A DNA stretch of 51,776 bases, taken from assembly GCA_019057635.1 (NCBI GenBank), contig DXJL01000199.1:1-51776 (forward strand), in the 5' to 3' direction. Below the pieces are notes generated by a model. That model was given only the letters and a program-made list of their open reading frames with translations, was not told the DNA's origin and searched no databases. The translations under genes and the position numbers were made by a program. This DNA is from Candidatus Heimdallarchaeota archaeon (GTDB lineage Archaea; Asgardarchaeota; Heimdallarchaeia; Hodarchaeales; Hodarchaeaceae). Shown piece after piece: positions 23,741-32,119 of the stretch. The first letter of the stretch is position 1, and each line of letters begins with the position of its first letter.

Positions 23741-25753
23741 CTATATCTCCTTGATAAGCTGTTTAAATCGGTTTTTCAATGCCTTTTTCTGAGAAATAAT
23801 CTCTCTAAATTCTGATGATCTTTTATTTTTCACGGCCGAATCAGAGGGTAATACAAGAACTATTTCCTTTAATCTGTCCCCTAATGTAGATATCGTAGCT
23901 TGGATGAAGGTTTTCGCTTTAATCTGCTCCTGAACAATATCTGTATTCAGACTCCAAAGTAATAGGTATTCATCTAAAAATGGATTTTCACAGGTAATAC
24001 GAAGTTTATTTAAGTGACTTTGAATAATAATTTGTTCATCATGTTTAGTAATCATTGCATTTCTGCCAATGAGAAACGTTCCATCATTAACAATTAAAAT
24101 ATCTCCTGCTCTAATATCTTGCTTGTCTTTATACTTATTATATGTGTCTTTACTGACTTGTTTTAGAGGATCCACATTAATTTCTAAATTTATAATGTCA
24201 CTTGTTCTAACAAATGGTACCGTGCCCGTTCCATACGCCTTTGCACCAATTTCATGTCCTCTCGCAATAGAAAGATAGTTTCTCGAGACTAAATCTCCTA
24301 GAGAAACTAGTGTGTAACCTGGTCTATTTTTATAAACTTCTAAGCGATTATTTATACTGGGGTTGTAATATGCAGGAATAAGGATGTTATTAACGATGTT
24401 TTCTCGATCGAGGATAAATCCTAATGATGAATAACCGATTCTTTTCCCTGTTTTAAAAATACGAAAATTCTCTGTAATAGCAGGTAAATCATCAGCAATG
24501 ATCTTATTACCGTTTTTATCTAATGTAGGTCCACCGAAGTCATCTAATCGGTATATTTCCTTCCCATTTTTGTCATGTCCCACTTTCTTCGCTATCGCAA
24601 AAAAAATCGGGTAGTTACCCTGTTGTTTTGTTTTTTCGATAAACAATAAAGAAGTTTTGATGTGTGTGTGGGGCGCAAATGCAAGGTGGCTGCAGCTAAT
24701 AACCGCCAAGATGGTATAATTCTGGAGTAAGAAATCGATAATATAGCGGTCTGAACTATTCCCAAATATTCCTTCAGGTAATACAATAGCCATTCTTCCC
24801 CCAGGTTTTAGCAATTGTAGACATCTTTCGATGAATAATATTTGTGGTGGTTGTCGTTCTCGTATTTTTGATATTTTCTTCCAAGTTTTACCTTTATCCT
24901 GCCACTTATGTCCCAACTCATACTTTTCTAAGATCCTTGGATCTGTGATAGGAATTTTCGCACCAAAAGGGGGATTACATAAAACAACATCAAACATACT
25001 CAGTGTGATATTAGATTGAGTGGTGTTTGTCCACTTCTCAGGTGTTTCTAATGAGTTTTCACAGAAAATACTTGGGTTTCGATAATTCAGAATTGCTAGA
25101 TGTAATCTAGATATTTTGACGAAAAACTCGTCTTTATCGATTCCAAACAATTTACAGTTATTAATATCTTTATGAAGCGACAATGTACTTGTTAGAAAAC
25201 CTCCTGCCCCACAAGCAGGATCAATGACTAATTCATCAACTTTTGGATCTAAGATTTGCGCCATTGTTAACGAGATGTTTTTAGGAGTAAAAAATTGACC
25301 TTGTGATCCCCGTAATGCTGGTAATAAAATCTGTTCTATTGCATCTCCAATTGCATCTCGAGGAGCTTCGCTAATTGCAAAAGTTTGTAACTCTGCCACA
25401 ATCACTCGAAGGTTTGCCTCATCAATAATCAATTGGTCATTTGTGGCATCAATAATTTCATTGAATTGGGATTTAAGTTCATTAAACAATTTATTAATCC
25501 GTGCTACAAGTGTTTGCTTATCAGGATGGTCAATTTGGAAGAGAACTGGTTCAGTAGAAGGAGTTTCAAGCTCATCCTGAATTTTACAAAATAAAAGGAA
25601 TAATACTTGCTCTACCAGAGTATTATCTTGTGTAATACCCTTGAAATTACCAGCTAGATGATTACGAATGTCAGAAAAAACTTTCTTGAGATCATTTGGA
25701 ATATTTAGGTCATTGCGGTATATTACCATCGTTAAACTTGGGATTATTTTCAA
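23741..25753 (-). CDS. N-6 adenine DNA methylase with specificity region (M-S fusion)
   Basis: This 670-residue protein joins a type I-like methyltransferase to a target-recognition region. The N-terminal helical domain (about 1-150) precedes GQFFTPKNISLTMA, motif I DPACGAGGFL (about 180) and the catalytic motif IV NPPFGAK (about 260), a methylase architecture seen in HsdM. From about residue 480 the sequence changes to VSLGDLVSRNYLSIARGHEIG, FVRTSDIIN and DRLKEIVLVLPS, which resembles an HsdS half with its two helical ends. So modification and recognition may reside in one chain. No restriction subunit is adjacent. ATG 25729 is an alternative start to TTG 25753. It meets the TFB-like gene tail to tail with a one-base gap. 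Confidence 0.85.
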   Translation of the reverse strand: MKIIPSLTMVIYRNDLNIPNDLKKVFSDIRNHLAGNFKGITQDNTLVEQVLFLLFCKIQDELETPSTEPVLFQIDHPDKQTLVARINKLFNELKSQFNEIIDATNDQLIIDEANLRVIVAELQTFAISEAPRDAIGDAIEQILLPALRGSQGQFFTPKNISLTMAQILDPKVDELVIDPACGAGGFLTSTLSLHKDINNCKLFGIDKDEFFVKISRLHLAILNYRNPSIFCENSLETPEKWTNTTQSNITLSMFDVVLCNPPFGAKIPITDPRILEKYELGHKWQDKGKTWKKISKIRERQPPQILFIERCLQLLKPGGRMAIVLPEGIFGNSSDRYIIDFLLQNYTILAVISCSHLAFAPHTHIKTSLLFIEKTKQQGNYPIFFAIAKKVGHDKNGKEIYRLDDFGGPTLDKNGNKIIADDLPAITENFRIFKTGKRIGYSSLGFILDRENIVNNILIPAYYNPSINNRLEVYKNRPGYTLVSLGDLVSRNYLSIARGHEIGAKAYGTGTVPFVRTSDIINLEINVDPLKQVSKDTYNKYKDKQDIRAGDILIVNDGTFLIGRNAMITKHDEQIIIQSHLNKLRITCENPFLDEYLLLWSLNTDIVQEQIKAKTFIQATISTLGDRLKEIVLVLPSDSAVKNKRSSEFREIISQKKALKNRFKQLIKEI

Positions 25754-25850
25754 TTATGAATAGTTTTTCCTCTTAGAGTTGTAGAGGTAATTTTCAAAAA
25801 AAAATTGAATAAAAAATCTTAAGATTTAGGAGATAAATATAGTCATAACG

Positions 25851-26705
25851 ATGAAGGCCTCCTTATTTAATTTTCCCGTCGAAATCAGGGAAGTTGAATG
25901 GCCATGGACTAATAAAGCCACTCTGGAAAAGGTTTTTTCCCTATTAGAAACGTATTTTTCTCATATGCACGAAGATAGAGTAAGAAATAAGTCTCAGTAT
26001 TTATTTCATGAAGTTACTCGACCAGATTTCGGACTTGTCCATCCAGTGATTACAGTTTCTCCTTTATTCCAAACAAACGGGGGGAAACGCTCGGATTACT
26101 TTACAATCAGAATTTATCAAAAACCCTCAACTGATCTGCATATGGCATTTAATCTAGCAGACCACCATAAAACACGAATTGAACAGCTGATTGATGCTTT
26201 AGGCCCTGATCACTATCCGGAAACGTATTTTCTTGAGTCTAATGATATTTTAATTGTCCTTCAACCTTTTCTATTTCATCCAGTTTGTGATTATTCAAAG
26301 GAGAAAGATATCTACAATTTGATCGAATTACTTTTTTTGGCATCTAAAGCGCTGATATTATTAGATTACAATCATAACCACTTTTTAAGAGCGGAAGAAG
26401 GGCCATTGTTTTATGTAGACACCGATTACATGGGTGTTCTATGTTCCAGTGAGTTTAATGCATTACATTCGAATTTGAATCAATCAATGATTTTTATCAA
26501 TGAAGAGAATGCACAATTTATCCCAAAAGAGCTAATGACATTTTCTACCCTTAACGAAGAGACCTTAGCTTTTTCTCGGTTACTTCTCACGCTGTTAAAG
26601 GAATATGTCTCCCTTTGTCACACCGATGAAGTTAATATATCATCTAAACTTATGAAAAAGATTAACGCCATAGCAGAAATATTACCTCTGATCAAAATAC
26701 ATTGA
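25851..26705 (+). CDS. Hypothetical protein with faint kinase-like pattern
   Basis: This 284-residue soluble protein begins at ATG 25851. Its middle holds LLFLASKALILLDYNHNHFLRAEEGPLFYVDTDYMG, here seen as LLDYNHNHFLRAEEG and PLFYVDTDYMGVL, an arrangement (helix, N/H-rich loop, then a beta hairpin with an acidic residue) that recalls the catalytic and metal-binding loops of protein kinase-like or aminoglycoside phosphotransferase folds. A clear glycine-rich loop or lysine is lacking, so I would not call an active kinase. It stands divergent from the methylase and convergent with the response regulator. Otherwise unrecognised. Confidence 0.5.
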   Translation: MKASLFNFPVEIREVEWPWTNKATLEKVFSLLETYFSHMHEDRVRNKSQYLFHEVTRPDFGLVHPVITVSPLFQTNGGKRSDYFTIRIYQKPSTDLHMAFNLADHHKTRIEQLIDALGPDHYPETYFLESNDILIVLQPFLFHPVCDYSKEKDIYNLIELLFLASKALILLDYNHNHFLRAEEGPLFYVDTDYMGVLCSSEFNALHSNLNQSMIFINEENAQFIPKELMTFSTLNEETLAFSRLLLTLLKEYVSLCHTDEVNISSKLMKKINAIAEILPLIKIH

Positions 26706-26724
26706 TCAAAGTGTATTGTACGGA

Positions 26725-27153
26725 TTAGGACTTATTCATTATTAAATGATGTTTTATTCGTTTCACTAAGTCTATATTACTCCAAGGCTTTAAAATATAA
26801 TCTTTGGCCCCTGCTGCGAATCCACGTTCAATGTCGCTTTCAAAACACATAGCTGACACCAAGATGACAGGAATATGCTGATAACGAGGGTTTTTTTGCA
26901 ATTCTTTACAAAAATTTACCCCGTCCGTTCCAGGTAATTTCACATCAAGAATGATTATATCAGGTAACGTGTCTGCGGTATCAAGAAGTGATCTTGCATC
27001 GTCAGCTTTATACGATTTGTCAGTTGTAAATCCGTTTTTCGTTAGAATTAGGGATAATAATTCGACTGCATCTCTTTCATCATCAATTATCAGGACATGT
27101 GGTTTTTTGGCAGTGATATCTCCTGATTTTCCTAGACTATTCGATTGATTCAT
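26725..27153 (-). CDS. Single-domain response regulator (receiver)
   Basis: This receiver domain has the acidic pair DD in LIIDDERDAVELL, the phosphoacceptor Asp in IILDVKLPGTDG, the conserved Ser in VILVSAM, and the Lys in YILKPWSNIDL. No output domain follows. The open frame begins at GTG 27162, but an AGTGAT-type sequence precedes ATG 27153, which I take as the start. Stand-alone receivers pass phosphate between proteins or act by binding partners. A PAS histidine kinase lies 12 kb away (39417-41162); pairing is only a possibility. Confidence 0.88.
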   Translation of the reverse strand: MNQSNSLGKSGDITAKKPHVLIIDDERDAVELLSLILTKNGFTTDKSYKADDARSLLDTADTLPDIIILDVKLPGTDGVNFCKELQKNPRYQHIPVILVSAMCFESDIERGFAAGAKDYILKPWSNIDLVKRIKHHLIMNKS

Positions 27154-27326
27154 TCTAATCACTTGAGTAGGATAAATGTGCGGATTACCTTAATAGATGA
27201 TGTCTCCCTAAAAGTCAAAGACGAATTTGAATAAGTGGATACACCAATTCTTTTTATATGTTAGTGAACTAACTCCAAGAAGGTAAACTATAGACAGACT
27301 CAAAATTAAAATTCGAAATTTTTTTT

Positions 27327-27947
27327 CTAAAGGTAGATGATCCCTGTCTTAGTCATACCAAAGTTCTGGATAAACGAATACGAGACTTTATTTTTATAGT
27401 AGACCTCACAAATGAGCTCATCAACCGATTGGTCCGAAAAAAATTCAGCTGCACGAGCGGCAAGAAGAAAAGCAATTTTTCGTCTCCGGTACCGGGGTTC
27501 AACCCCTAACCCAGCTATTACTCCTTGTTTCCCAACTTCTAGCGAGTTTTTAATCAGAGGTTCAACGGTGAGAAAAATGAATCCAACAATCTGGCCATAG
27601 AGAATTGCTACAAACGTAGATTCAGGATCAAAGTGCTTGAAATCATGGTGAGTTAAGCTTCGGTAAGGATCCGGTGCTGAAATAAAGCTTCGATTGTAGA
27701 CACGTAGGAATTTTTCGACGTCGGTTTCTGGATTCAAGTTTCTGATGGTTACTTTTCTTAAATCATCACTGGCATCGATAATTTCTTGAATTTCATCGAC
27801 CTTGGACCATGCTTGATCCCAAGTCATCTTCAAAACATAAAATTTGTGCTTTTTCTCCTCCGATGGTGTTTCGTCTTCTCTAGAATCCTTTCGAAATAAA
27901 ATTCGTCTTAATTTAACAGACGGACGATCAGATGAAGTTGTTACCAT
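27327..27947 (-). CDS. GNAT-family N-acetyltransferase
   Basis: This 206-residue protein has a basic, acidic and flexible N-terminal 70 residues and then a GNAT domain. VTIRNLNPETDVEKFLRVYN starts the first strand-helix unit. FVAILYGQIVGFIFLTVEP is the central sheet, and IAGLGVEPRYRRRKIAFLLAA contains the acetyl-CoA-binding loop (here R-R-x-K rather than the usual Q/RxxGxG/A). The C-terminal unit is NKVSYSFIQNFGMTKTGI. The substrate is unknown. It starts at ATG 27947, and is divergent from the amidohydrolase gene. Confidence 0.82.
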   Translation of the reverse strand: MVTTSSDRPSVKLRRILFRKDSREDETPSEEKKHKFYVLKMTWDQAWSKVDEIQEIIDASDDLRKVTIRNLNPETDVEKFLRVYNRSFISAPDPYRSLTHHDFKHFDPESTFVAILYGQIVGFIFLTVEPLIKNSLEVGKQGVIAGLGVEPRYRRRKIAFLLAARAAEFFSDQSVDELICEVYYKNKVSYSFIQNFGMTKTGIIYL

Positions 27948-28053
27948 ACAGAATCGAATCCAAAAATCCTTTTCTTATAGAAAAATAAATCCTTTCCCAT
28001 TAAAAGAAAAGAACTAATAATGAAGGTTAAATTTCCGGTTATCTGATCCGTCT

Positions 28054-28989
28054 ATGAATAAACCGCTTGATTCCTCCCTTTCTTCAGTTTTTGACGTCCA
28101 TGTACATCCCATCAGATCAGTGATATCCGCAAAATCTTTAATAGATGAAATGGACAGATCTGGAGTAAGTAAAGCAGTTATTCTTGCACTTGATTTAGAA
28201 CCTAATATTTTAACCACAGATTTAAAGCTTAGAGAAGAAATAATTGATGACTTGTGGGCTTATTCATATTTTATTAATCCTGAGCAACTTTTGGATTCAA
28301 TGACTAGGATCCTACAGACAGGGGTAACATCTAATGATCAGGTTGCAGAAATGCGTAACTCCTATCCGGATCGCTTTATTGGATTTGGATCAGTTAATCC
28401 CTCTAAGTCAAAAAGCTATGTATCTTCAATATTAGACGAAATCTTATTGTTAGGTCTACATGGAATAAAATTAATTCCCACTCTTCAATTCTTTCATCCT
28501 CAAAAGAATAAGAATGTTAAGCGTATCTTCAAATTTGCTGCTAAACAGAATTGGCCAATTTTAATTCATACAGGAAAAGATCCAGGCCCTTTTGAAATCC
28601 CTACCCTAAGATACGTTCAATACTCACACCCACGTTTTTGGGAAAAATTAGTTAAGAAAACCACAGTTAAAGTCATATTCGCACATCTGGGAGGATTTGG
28701 TGCAACCGATGATGAATCATGGATAAATTCTGCCTTAGATATTGCTAGAAATAACTCAAATATCTTCTTAGATACAAGTGCAGTAACTTATGCTCTTGAA
28801 GATCCTAATACTGTCGCTAAACTTCGTGATATTGGATTTGATCATGTTCTATTTGGATCAGATCATCCCGTGGTTCACGGTACATCAATAGAACACTCAA
28901 AGAACATTATTCTGAAAAGCCCAATTCTCACAGAAGAGGAAAAAAGAATGATTCTATTTGAAAATGCTCAAAAGCTTTTCTCAAGTTAA
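28054..28989 (+). CDS. Amidohydrolase-2-like metal-dependent hydrolase
   Basis: This 311-residue TIM-barrel protein of the amidohydrolase-related (PF04909) family has metal motif FDVHVHPI near residue 12. Conserved barrel strands are GIKLIPTLQFFHPQ, WPILIHTGKDPGP (His ligand), VKVIFAHLGGFG (His ligand) and VLFGSDHPVVHG (Asp ligand). Such enzymes hydrolyse or decarboxylate ring or amide substrates (as in ACMSD and TatD-like proteins), and the substrate is not predictable here. It starts at ATG 28054 and is followed 29 bases later by a YycJ-like hydrolase, probably in one operon. Confidence 0.85.
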   Translation: MNKPLDSSLSSVFDVHVHPIRSVISAKSLIDEMDRSGVSKAVILALDLEPNILTTDLKLREEIIDDLWAYSYFINPEQLLDSMTRILQTGVTSNDQVAEMRNSYPDRFIGFGSVNPSKSKSYVSSILDEILLLGLHGIKLIPTLQFFHPQKNKNVKRIFKFAAKQNWPILIHTGKDPGPFEIPTLRYVQYSHPRFWEKLVKKTTVKVIFAHLGGFGATDDESWINSALDIARNNSNIFLDTSAVTYALEDPNTVAKLRDIGFDHVLFGSDHPVVHGTSIEHSKNIILKSPILTEEEKRMILFENAQKLFSS

Positions 28990-29018
28990 CTCATCATCCA
29001 TAGTAGAGGAGATACTCA

Positions 29019-29801
29019 GTGCGATTTAAATTATGCGTACTTGCGGGATCAAGCAAAGGCAATTCGATTTTTCTTAAAATAGATGATGAACGATTCTTAA
29101 TTGATGCAGGAATATCCAATCGCAAAATTGAGAAGGCATTAAAGGATATCAATGAACCCAATCCATCTCACCTTACTGGGATTATAATAACACATGAACA
29201 TTCAGATCACATCAAAGGTTTGAAAACTCTTGCTAAGAAATACCAAATCAAAAGCTGGTTAACGTATGATACATATAAGAAAATTCGTCCCAAAACAGGG
29301 CCTATTGATACAGAATTTATTGAGGTAGCCGAATCATTTTCTATTGGCAGTGTTAATTTTATACCTTACGAAATACCCCATGATGCAGTAGATCCTGTTG
29401 CTTATGTAATCACAAAAGAGAAGTTAAGAATTGGCATCTTATTAGACTGCGGGAAGACTTCTACCTATTTATTCGATGGATTTCGCAATTTAGATGTGCT
29501 GATTATTGAAGCGAATCACTCGTTTGATCAATTACTCAGTAGTACTTATTCGGATGTTCTAAAAACACGAATTTTGAGTTCTGAGGGGCATTTATCTAAT
29601 TGGCATGCTGCTGAGTTCATTATTAATGCAACGCCGAAAGTAGTAGTTATCACACATATTTCAGAAAATAATAATAGCGCTGAGCTTGCGTTATCTGAAA
29701 TTGAAAGTATTTTAGCTCTTAATACAGAAAATTATATGCCATTTATTGTTATTGTTCCCTCTAACGAAAGAGGAGCAATTATTTCACTTGAAGAAGAATA
29801 A
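29019..29801 (+). CDS. YycJ/WalJ-like metallo-beta-lactamase-fold protein (copy 2)
   Basis: This 260-residue paralogue of the protein at 20924-21814 begins with GTG 29019. FKLCVLAGSSKGNSIFL parallels the start of copy 1, followed by LIDAGISNRKIEKAL. Metal motifs are THEHSDHIKGLK, the His in IPHDAVDPVAY, the Asp in LLDCGKTSTYL and the His in SSEGHLSNWHAAEF, an N-terminal domain typical of YycJ. It lacks the C-terminal Cys-pair extension of copy 1. It follows the amidohydrolase closely. The function is presumed nuclease- or phosphodiesterase-like. Confidence 0.85.
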   Translation: MRFKLCVLAGSSKGNSIFLKIDDERFLIDAGISNRKIEKALKDINEPNPSHLTGIIITHEHSDHIKGLKTLAKKYQIKSWLTYDTYKKIRPKTGPIDTEFIEVAESFSIGSVNFIPYEIPHDAVDPVAYVITKEKLRIGILLDCGKTSTYLFDGFRNLDVLIIEANHSFDQLLSSTYSDVLKTRILSSEGHLSNWHAAEFIINATPKVVVITHISENNNSAELALSEIESILALNTENYMPFIVIVPSNERGAIISLEEE

Positions 29802-29834
29802 AAATTAGTCCTCTTTAAAGAAGGGGTTTTTCTT

Positions 29835-30314
29835 CTAATTAGGGGATCTGATAAAGACACCCTTAACTTTGTTGCCCCAATCAATGAAAGTAGATCGCAT
29901 TAGGTATGAACATGGAAATAATCCCCAGCATATTAGGAACATGATTCCAACGGGAACAGCACGAACATCAATGGCATTTCCACCAGTAAAGACATCAACC
30001 TGTAATGGAATTAAAATTGTTAAGGCAAAGAAGCCAGTAAGTAACAACAAGGAGCTAAATAAGGCAAGAAATACATTTGTTGGTAATCAGTCAATTTGAG
30101 TAGGTCCTAAACCTTCAGAAAATAATCCAAGACTTGGACTGCCGAGAAAGGTACCTGTCAGTAGATCTTCCATATCGAGTTCAAAAGACATTTTGTAGAT
30201 GACGAGGATTCCTGAATCAATGAAGAAAAGAATCTCTGCAATAACATAATTGAAAAGTAGTCTTACGAGTGTAGAGTCACGTTTAAATTCTAAGAAAGAG
30301 TCTCCTGTAAAATT
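29835..30314 (-). pseudogene. Membrane protein gene broken by an in-frame TGA
   Basis: A continuous minus-strand frame from 30314 to a stop just below 29835 encodes a multi-helix membrane protein. LVRLLFNYVIAEILFFIDSG comes first, then a linker SFELDMEDLLTGTFLGSPS, then GLGPTQID, TGA at 30087-30089, LPTNVFLALFSSLLLL, TGFFALTILIPLQVDVF and GIMFLICWGLFPCSYL. A Trp would fit naturally at the TGA (ID-W-LPTN). Two TAA codons at 30315-30320 close the frame upstream, and no in-frame ATG, GTG or TTG is available before the first helix. The gene appears both truncated at its start and interrupted. It might have followed the nuclease-like gene in an operon. Confidence 0.5.
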
Positions 30315-30454
30315 TTATTATGAAATTGAACCTATTTCAAAGCTTTAAAATATTTTCCCCAATACAATTTCTGTACGGATTACCTCCCAATTTTATCGCA
30401 AATAATGAGTTGTTAATAATTCTTGCAGGATTTGCTTTAAAAAAAGAAAAGAGA

Positions 30455-30853
30455 TTACGGATCAAATACAGTCGTAGAGAATTGCTGTCGGTACATACTT
30501 TGGATGCTAACAAGTTCTCCTTTAGTAAGAGTAAGAATCCCCAATTTTTCTGCCAATTCACGTGCAGTGCTTGAGAATTGGTTGGCCACAACCATTACTC
30601 GATTTAAACTAGGAGTATTTGTTTGTAATCGTTCTGCTTCCAAAATGCAATTATAACCACAACTTCTTGACCAATCTTTAACAACAACCCCAATATTTCC
30701 TCCCAGGCTCACGTGTGGGTCGGTACTTCCATGAACAAGATATGAAAACGATACATCCTTGTCATTTTTTCCTCTTATACAAACATTTTCATGAAATTGA
30801 AATTTCCGAAATCCCAAAAAAGCCTGAACAAGCCCATCTAATTCTTGAACCAT
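30455..30853 (-). CDS. PD-(D/E)XK nuclease-like small protein
   Basis: The 132-residue protein starts at ATG 30853, helical at first (MVQELDGLVQAFLGF), then strands and a conserved-looking core: NIGVVVKDWSRSCGYNCILEA, written here as GVVVKDWSRSCG and YNCILEAERLQ, and NRVMVVANQFSSTARELAEKLG, written as NRVMVVANQFSS and TARELAEKLGI. The VKDW strand followed by a helix with E, then an ANxFSxxA strand-helix unit, is the pattern of Mrr/restriction-endonuclease-like folds, in which the xVK strand carries the catalytic lysine. A full catalytic triad is not certain. A TATA box at 30906-30914 (minus strand) lies about 55 bases upstream of the start. Confidence 0.5.
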   Translation of the reverse strand: MVQELDGLVQAFLGFRKFQFHENVCIRGKNDKDVSFSYLVHGSTDPHVSLGGNIGVVVKDWSRSCGYNCILEAERLQTNTPSLNRVMVVANQFSSTARELAEKLGILTLTKGELVSIQSMYRQQFSTTVFDP

Positions 30854-30905
30854 AATTTTCTCAAACCCATCAACAATCCGTTGTAAATTTAAAGAGAAAA
30901 TTAGC

Positions 30906-30914
30906 CTTTAAAAG
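30906..30914 (-). promoter_or_regulatory. TATA-like box of the nuclease-like gene
   Basis: Read on the minus strand this is CTTTTAAAG. It is 53-61 bases upstream of ATG 30853 and would place transcription start near 30884, giving a leader of about 30 bases. Confidence 0.4.
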
Positions 30915-31088
30915 CCTTTATCTTCGTACTACTTAGGGTATTACGACCCTCGTCGTCAAACACAGGCAAACTATTCTATTTAGTTTTTAAGTCGGCTTAA
31001 GTGTTAAAAATGGTTAGAAATTTCTGATTATGTTGTAATTTATTTTAAAATCTTGTTAAAGATGACAGATAAAAGATGCCAACATTTA

Positions 31089-31331
31089 CTAGGCCTTAGA
31101 GTTTAATGGAGATCCACACATGAAACAAACAGTATGAATTGTCGATTCTGGGTATTTTTCACCACGAACAGGGCAAATCTTGAGCGGTATGTCGGTCGGA
31201 CTATTAATAGTTCCTGCAGAACCTATATGTTGATGAGGTTTAACGGTTGGTGGATTAGCAGAGTATATTTCCCAATTACGTTCCATGATTCTGTAAATAA
31301 ATCCTCCTATCCCTGTAAATCCAAGAAACAA
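31089..31331 (-). CDS. Small membrane-anchored zinc-ribbon-like protein
   Basis: This 80-residue ORF reads MFLGFTGIGGFIYRIMERN at its start, giving one hydrophobic N-terminal helix, then a Pro-rich linker and a C-terminal element ICPVRGEKYPESTIHTVCFM ending CGSPL. The cysteines in ICPV (one), TVCFMCG (two) could bind a metal with one further ligand, a degenerate zinc ribbon in which the first CxxC has lost a cysteine (CPVRG in place of CP.CG). The start is a TTG at 31331; the frame is open some 40 bases further up. It lies between the nuclease-like gene and rubrerythrin. Coding status is moderately supported. Confidence 0.45.
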   Translation of the reverse strand: MFLGFTGIGGFIYRIMERNWEIYSANPPTVKPHQHIGSAGTINSPTDIPLKICPVRGEKYPESTIHTVCFMCGSPLNSKA

Positions 31332-31455
31332 GAATAAGTGTCCGCTTATCTCAATCGAAGAAATCGTTCAAACGGAGTTTTTACTTCATATACTGTTAGG
31401 ATTGAAGGTTCAATTATTTTTAGATACGAAACAAAAAAGTATTTGTCCTTCCAAA

Positions 31456-31464
31456 CTTTTAAAA
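31456..31464 (+). promoter_or_regulatory. TATA box of the rubrerythrin gene
   Basis: CTTTTAAAA at 31456-31464 lies 36-44 bases before the ATG at 31500 and is preceded by CCAAA. Transcription would start near 31485, with a leader of about 15 bases. Confidence 0.5.
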
Positions 31465-31499
31465 TTCTACTTTGTACCAATTCTAAATCGTGAGTATTT

Positions 31500-32090
31500 A
31501 TGAAAAAAACGTATTATAATTTACTACAAGGATTTGTTGGCGAGAGCCAGGCACGAAATAGGTATACTTTCTATGCAAAAATTGCTAAAAAAGAAGGGTT
31601 CCCTCAAATACAAAGAATATTCCTTGAAACAGCTGAACAAGAGAGACAGCATGCATCGTGGTTCTTTAAAATGGCTCAAATGTTGAAAAAGAAAATTGAT
31701 GATAAATCTCTTGATGAATCAAAACTTGATGAAGTAGTGGTTCCAACTGTGTTTGGTGATACTATAGAAAATTTAAAAGCAGCAGCTGCAGGTGAACACT
31801 ATGAGACCACCACAATGTACCCTGGTTTTGCTGATATTGCGGAAGAGGAAGGATTACCCGATATTGCCAAACGTATTAGGGCAATAGCTATTGCTGAAGC
31901 ACATCATGAAGAGAGATATGTAAAATTGCTTGACCAGCTCAAAGGTAAAACACTTTATAAAAAAGAAAAGAAGATTTACTGGTACTGTGCCGAATGTGGA
32001 TATATGCATGAGGGAACCGAACCACCAGAGATCTGTCCAGCTTGCAGTCATCCCAGAAAATATTTCTATCGTGCGTGTGAAGAATACTAA
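31500..32090 (+). CDS. Rubrerythrin
   Basis: The 196-residue protein has the two domains of rubrerythrin. The N-terminal diiron four-helix bundle has [20 protein letters not shown] and [16 protein letters not shown]. The second half-bundle has [20 protein letters not shown] and [15 protein letters not shown], which together supply the Glu/His ligands (E in GES, E/H in EQERQH, E in GEHYE, E/H in AHHEER). The C-terminal rubredoxin-like domain is [13 protein letters not shown] and [10 protein letters not shown]. It reduces hydrogen peroxide in the cytoplasm with electrons from a rubredoxin-like chain, protecting anaerobes. A TATA box lies at 31456-31464. Confidence 0.95.
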   Translation: MKKTYYNLLQGFVGESQARNRYTFYAKIAKKEGFPQIQRIFLETAEQERQHASWFFKMAQMLKKKIDDKSLDESKLDEVVVPTVFGDTIENLKAAAAGEHYETTTMYPGFADIAEEEGLPDIAKRIRAIAIAEAHHEERYVKLLDQLKGKTLYKKEKKIYWYCAECGYMHEGTEPPEICPACSHPRKYFYRACEEY

Positions 32091-32103
32091 CACACACAAC
32101 CCC

Positions 32104-32110
32104 TTTTTTT
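32104..32110 (+). terminator. T-run after rubrerythrin
   Basis: Seven T residues lie 14 bases past the rubrerythrin stop, in the short gap before the converging gatD gene. This fits archaeal T-run termination. No stem is visible. Confidence 0.4.
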
Positions 32111-32119
32111 CTTTAAGGA

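Noticed and set aside
27470..27520. GGGGTTCAACCCC reminiscent of a tRNA T-arm
   Set aside because: It is inside the GNAT gene; no acceptor or anticodon arms are found around it.
30320..30591. Overlapping 84-residue ORFs on both strands
   Set aside because: Both are shadows of the nuclease-like gene and the adjacent spacer, with no domain or start signal.
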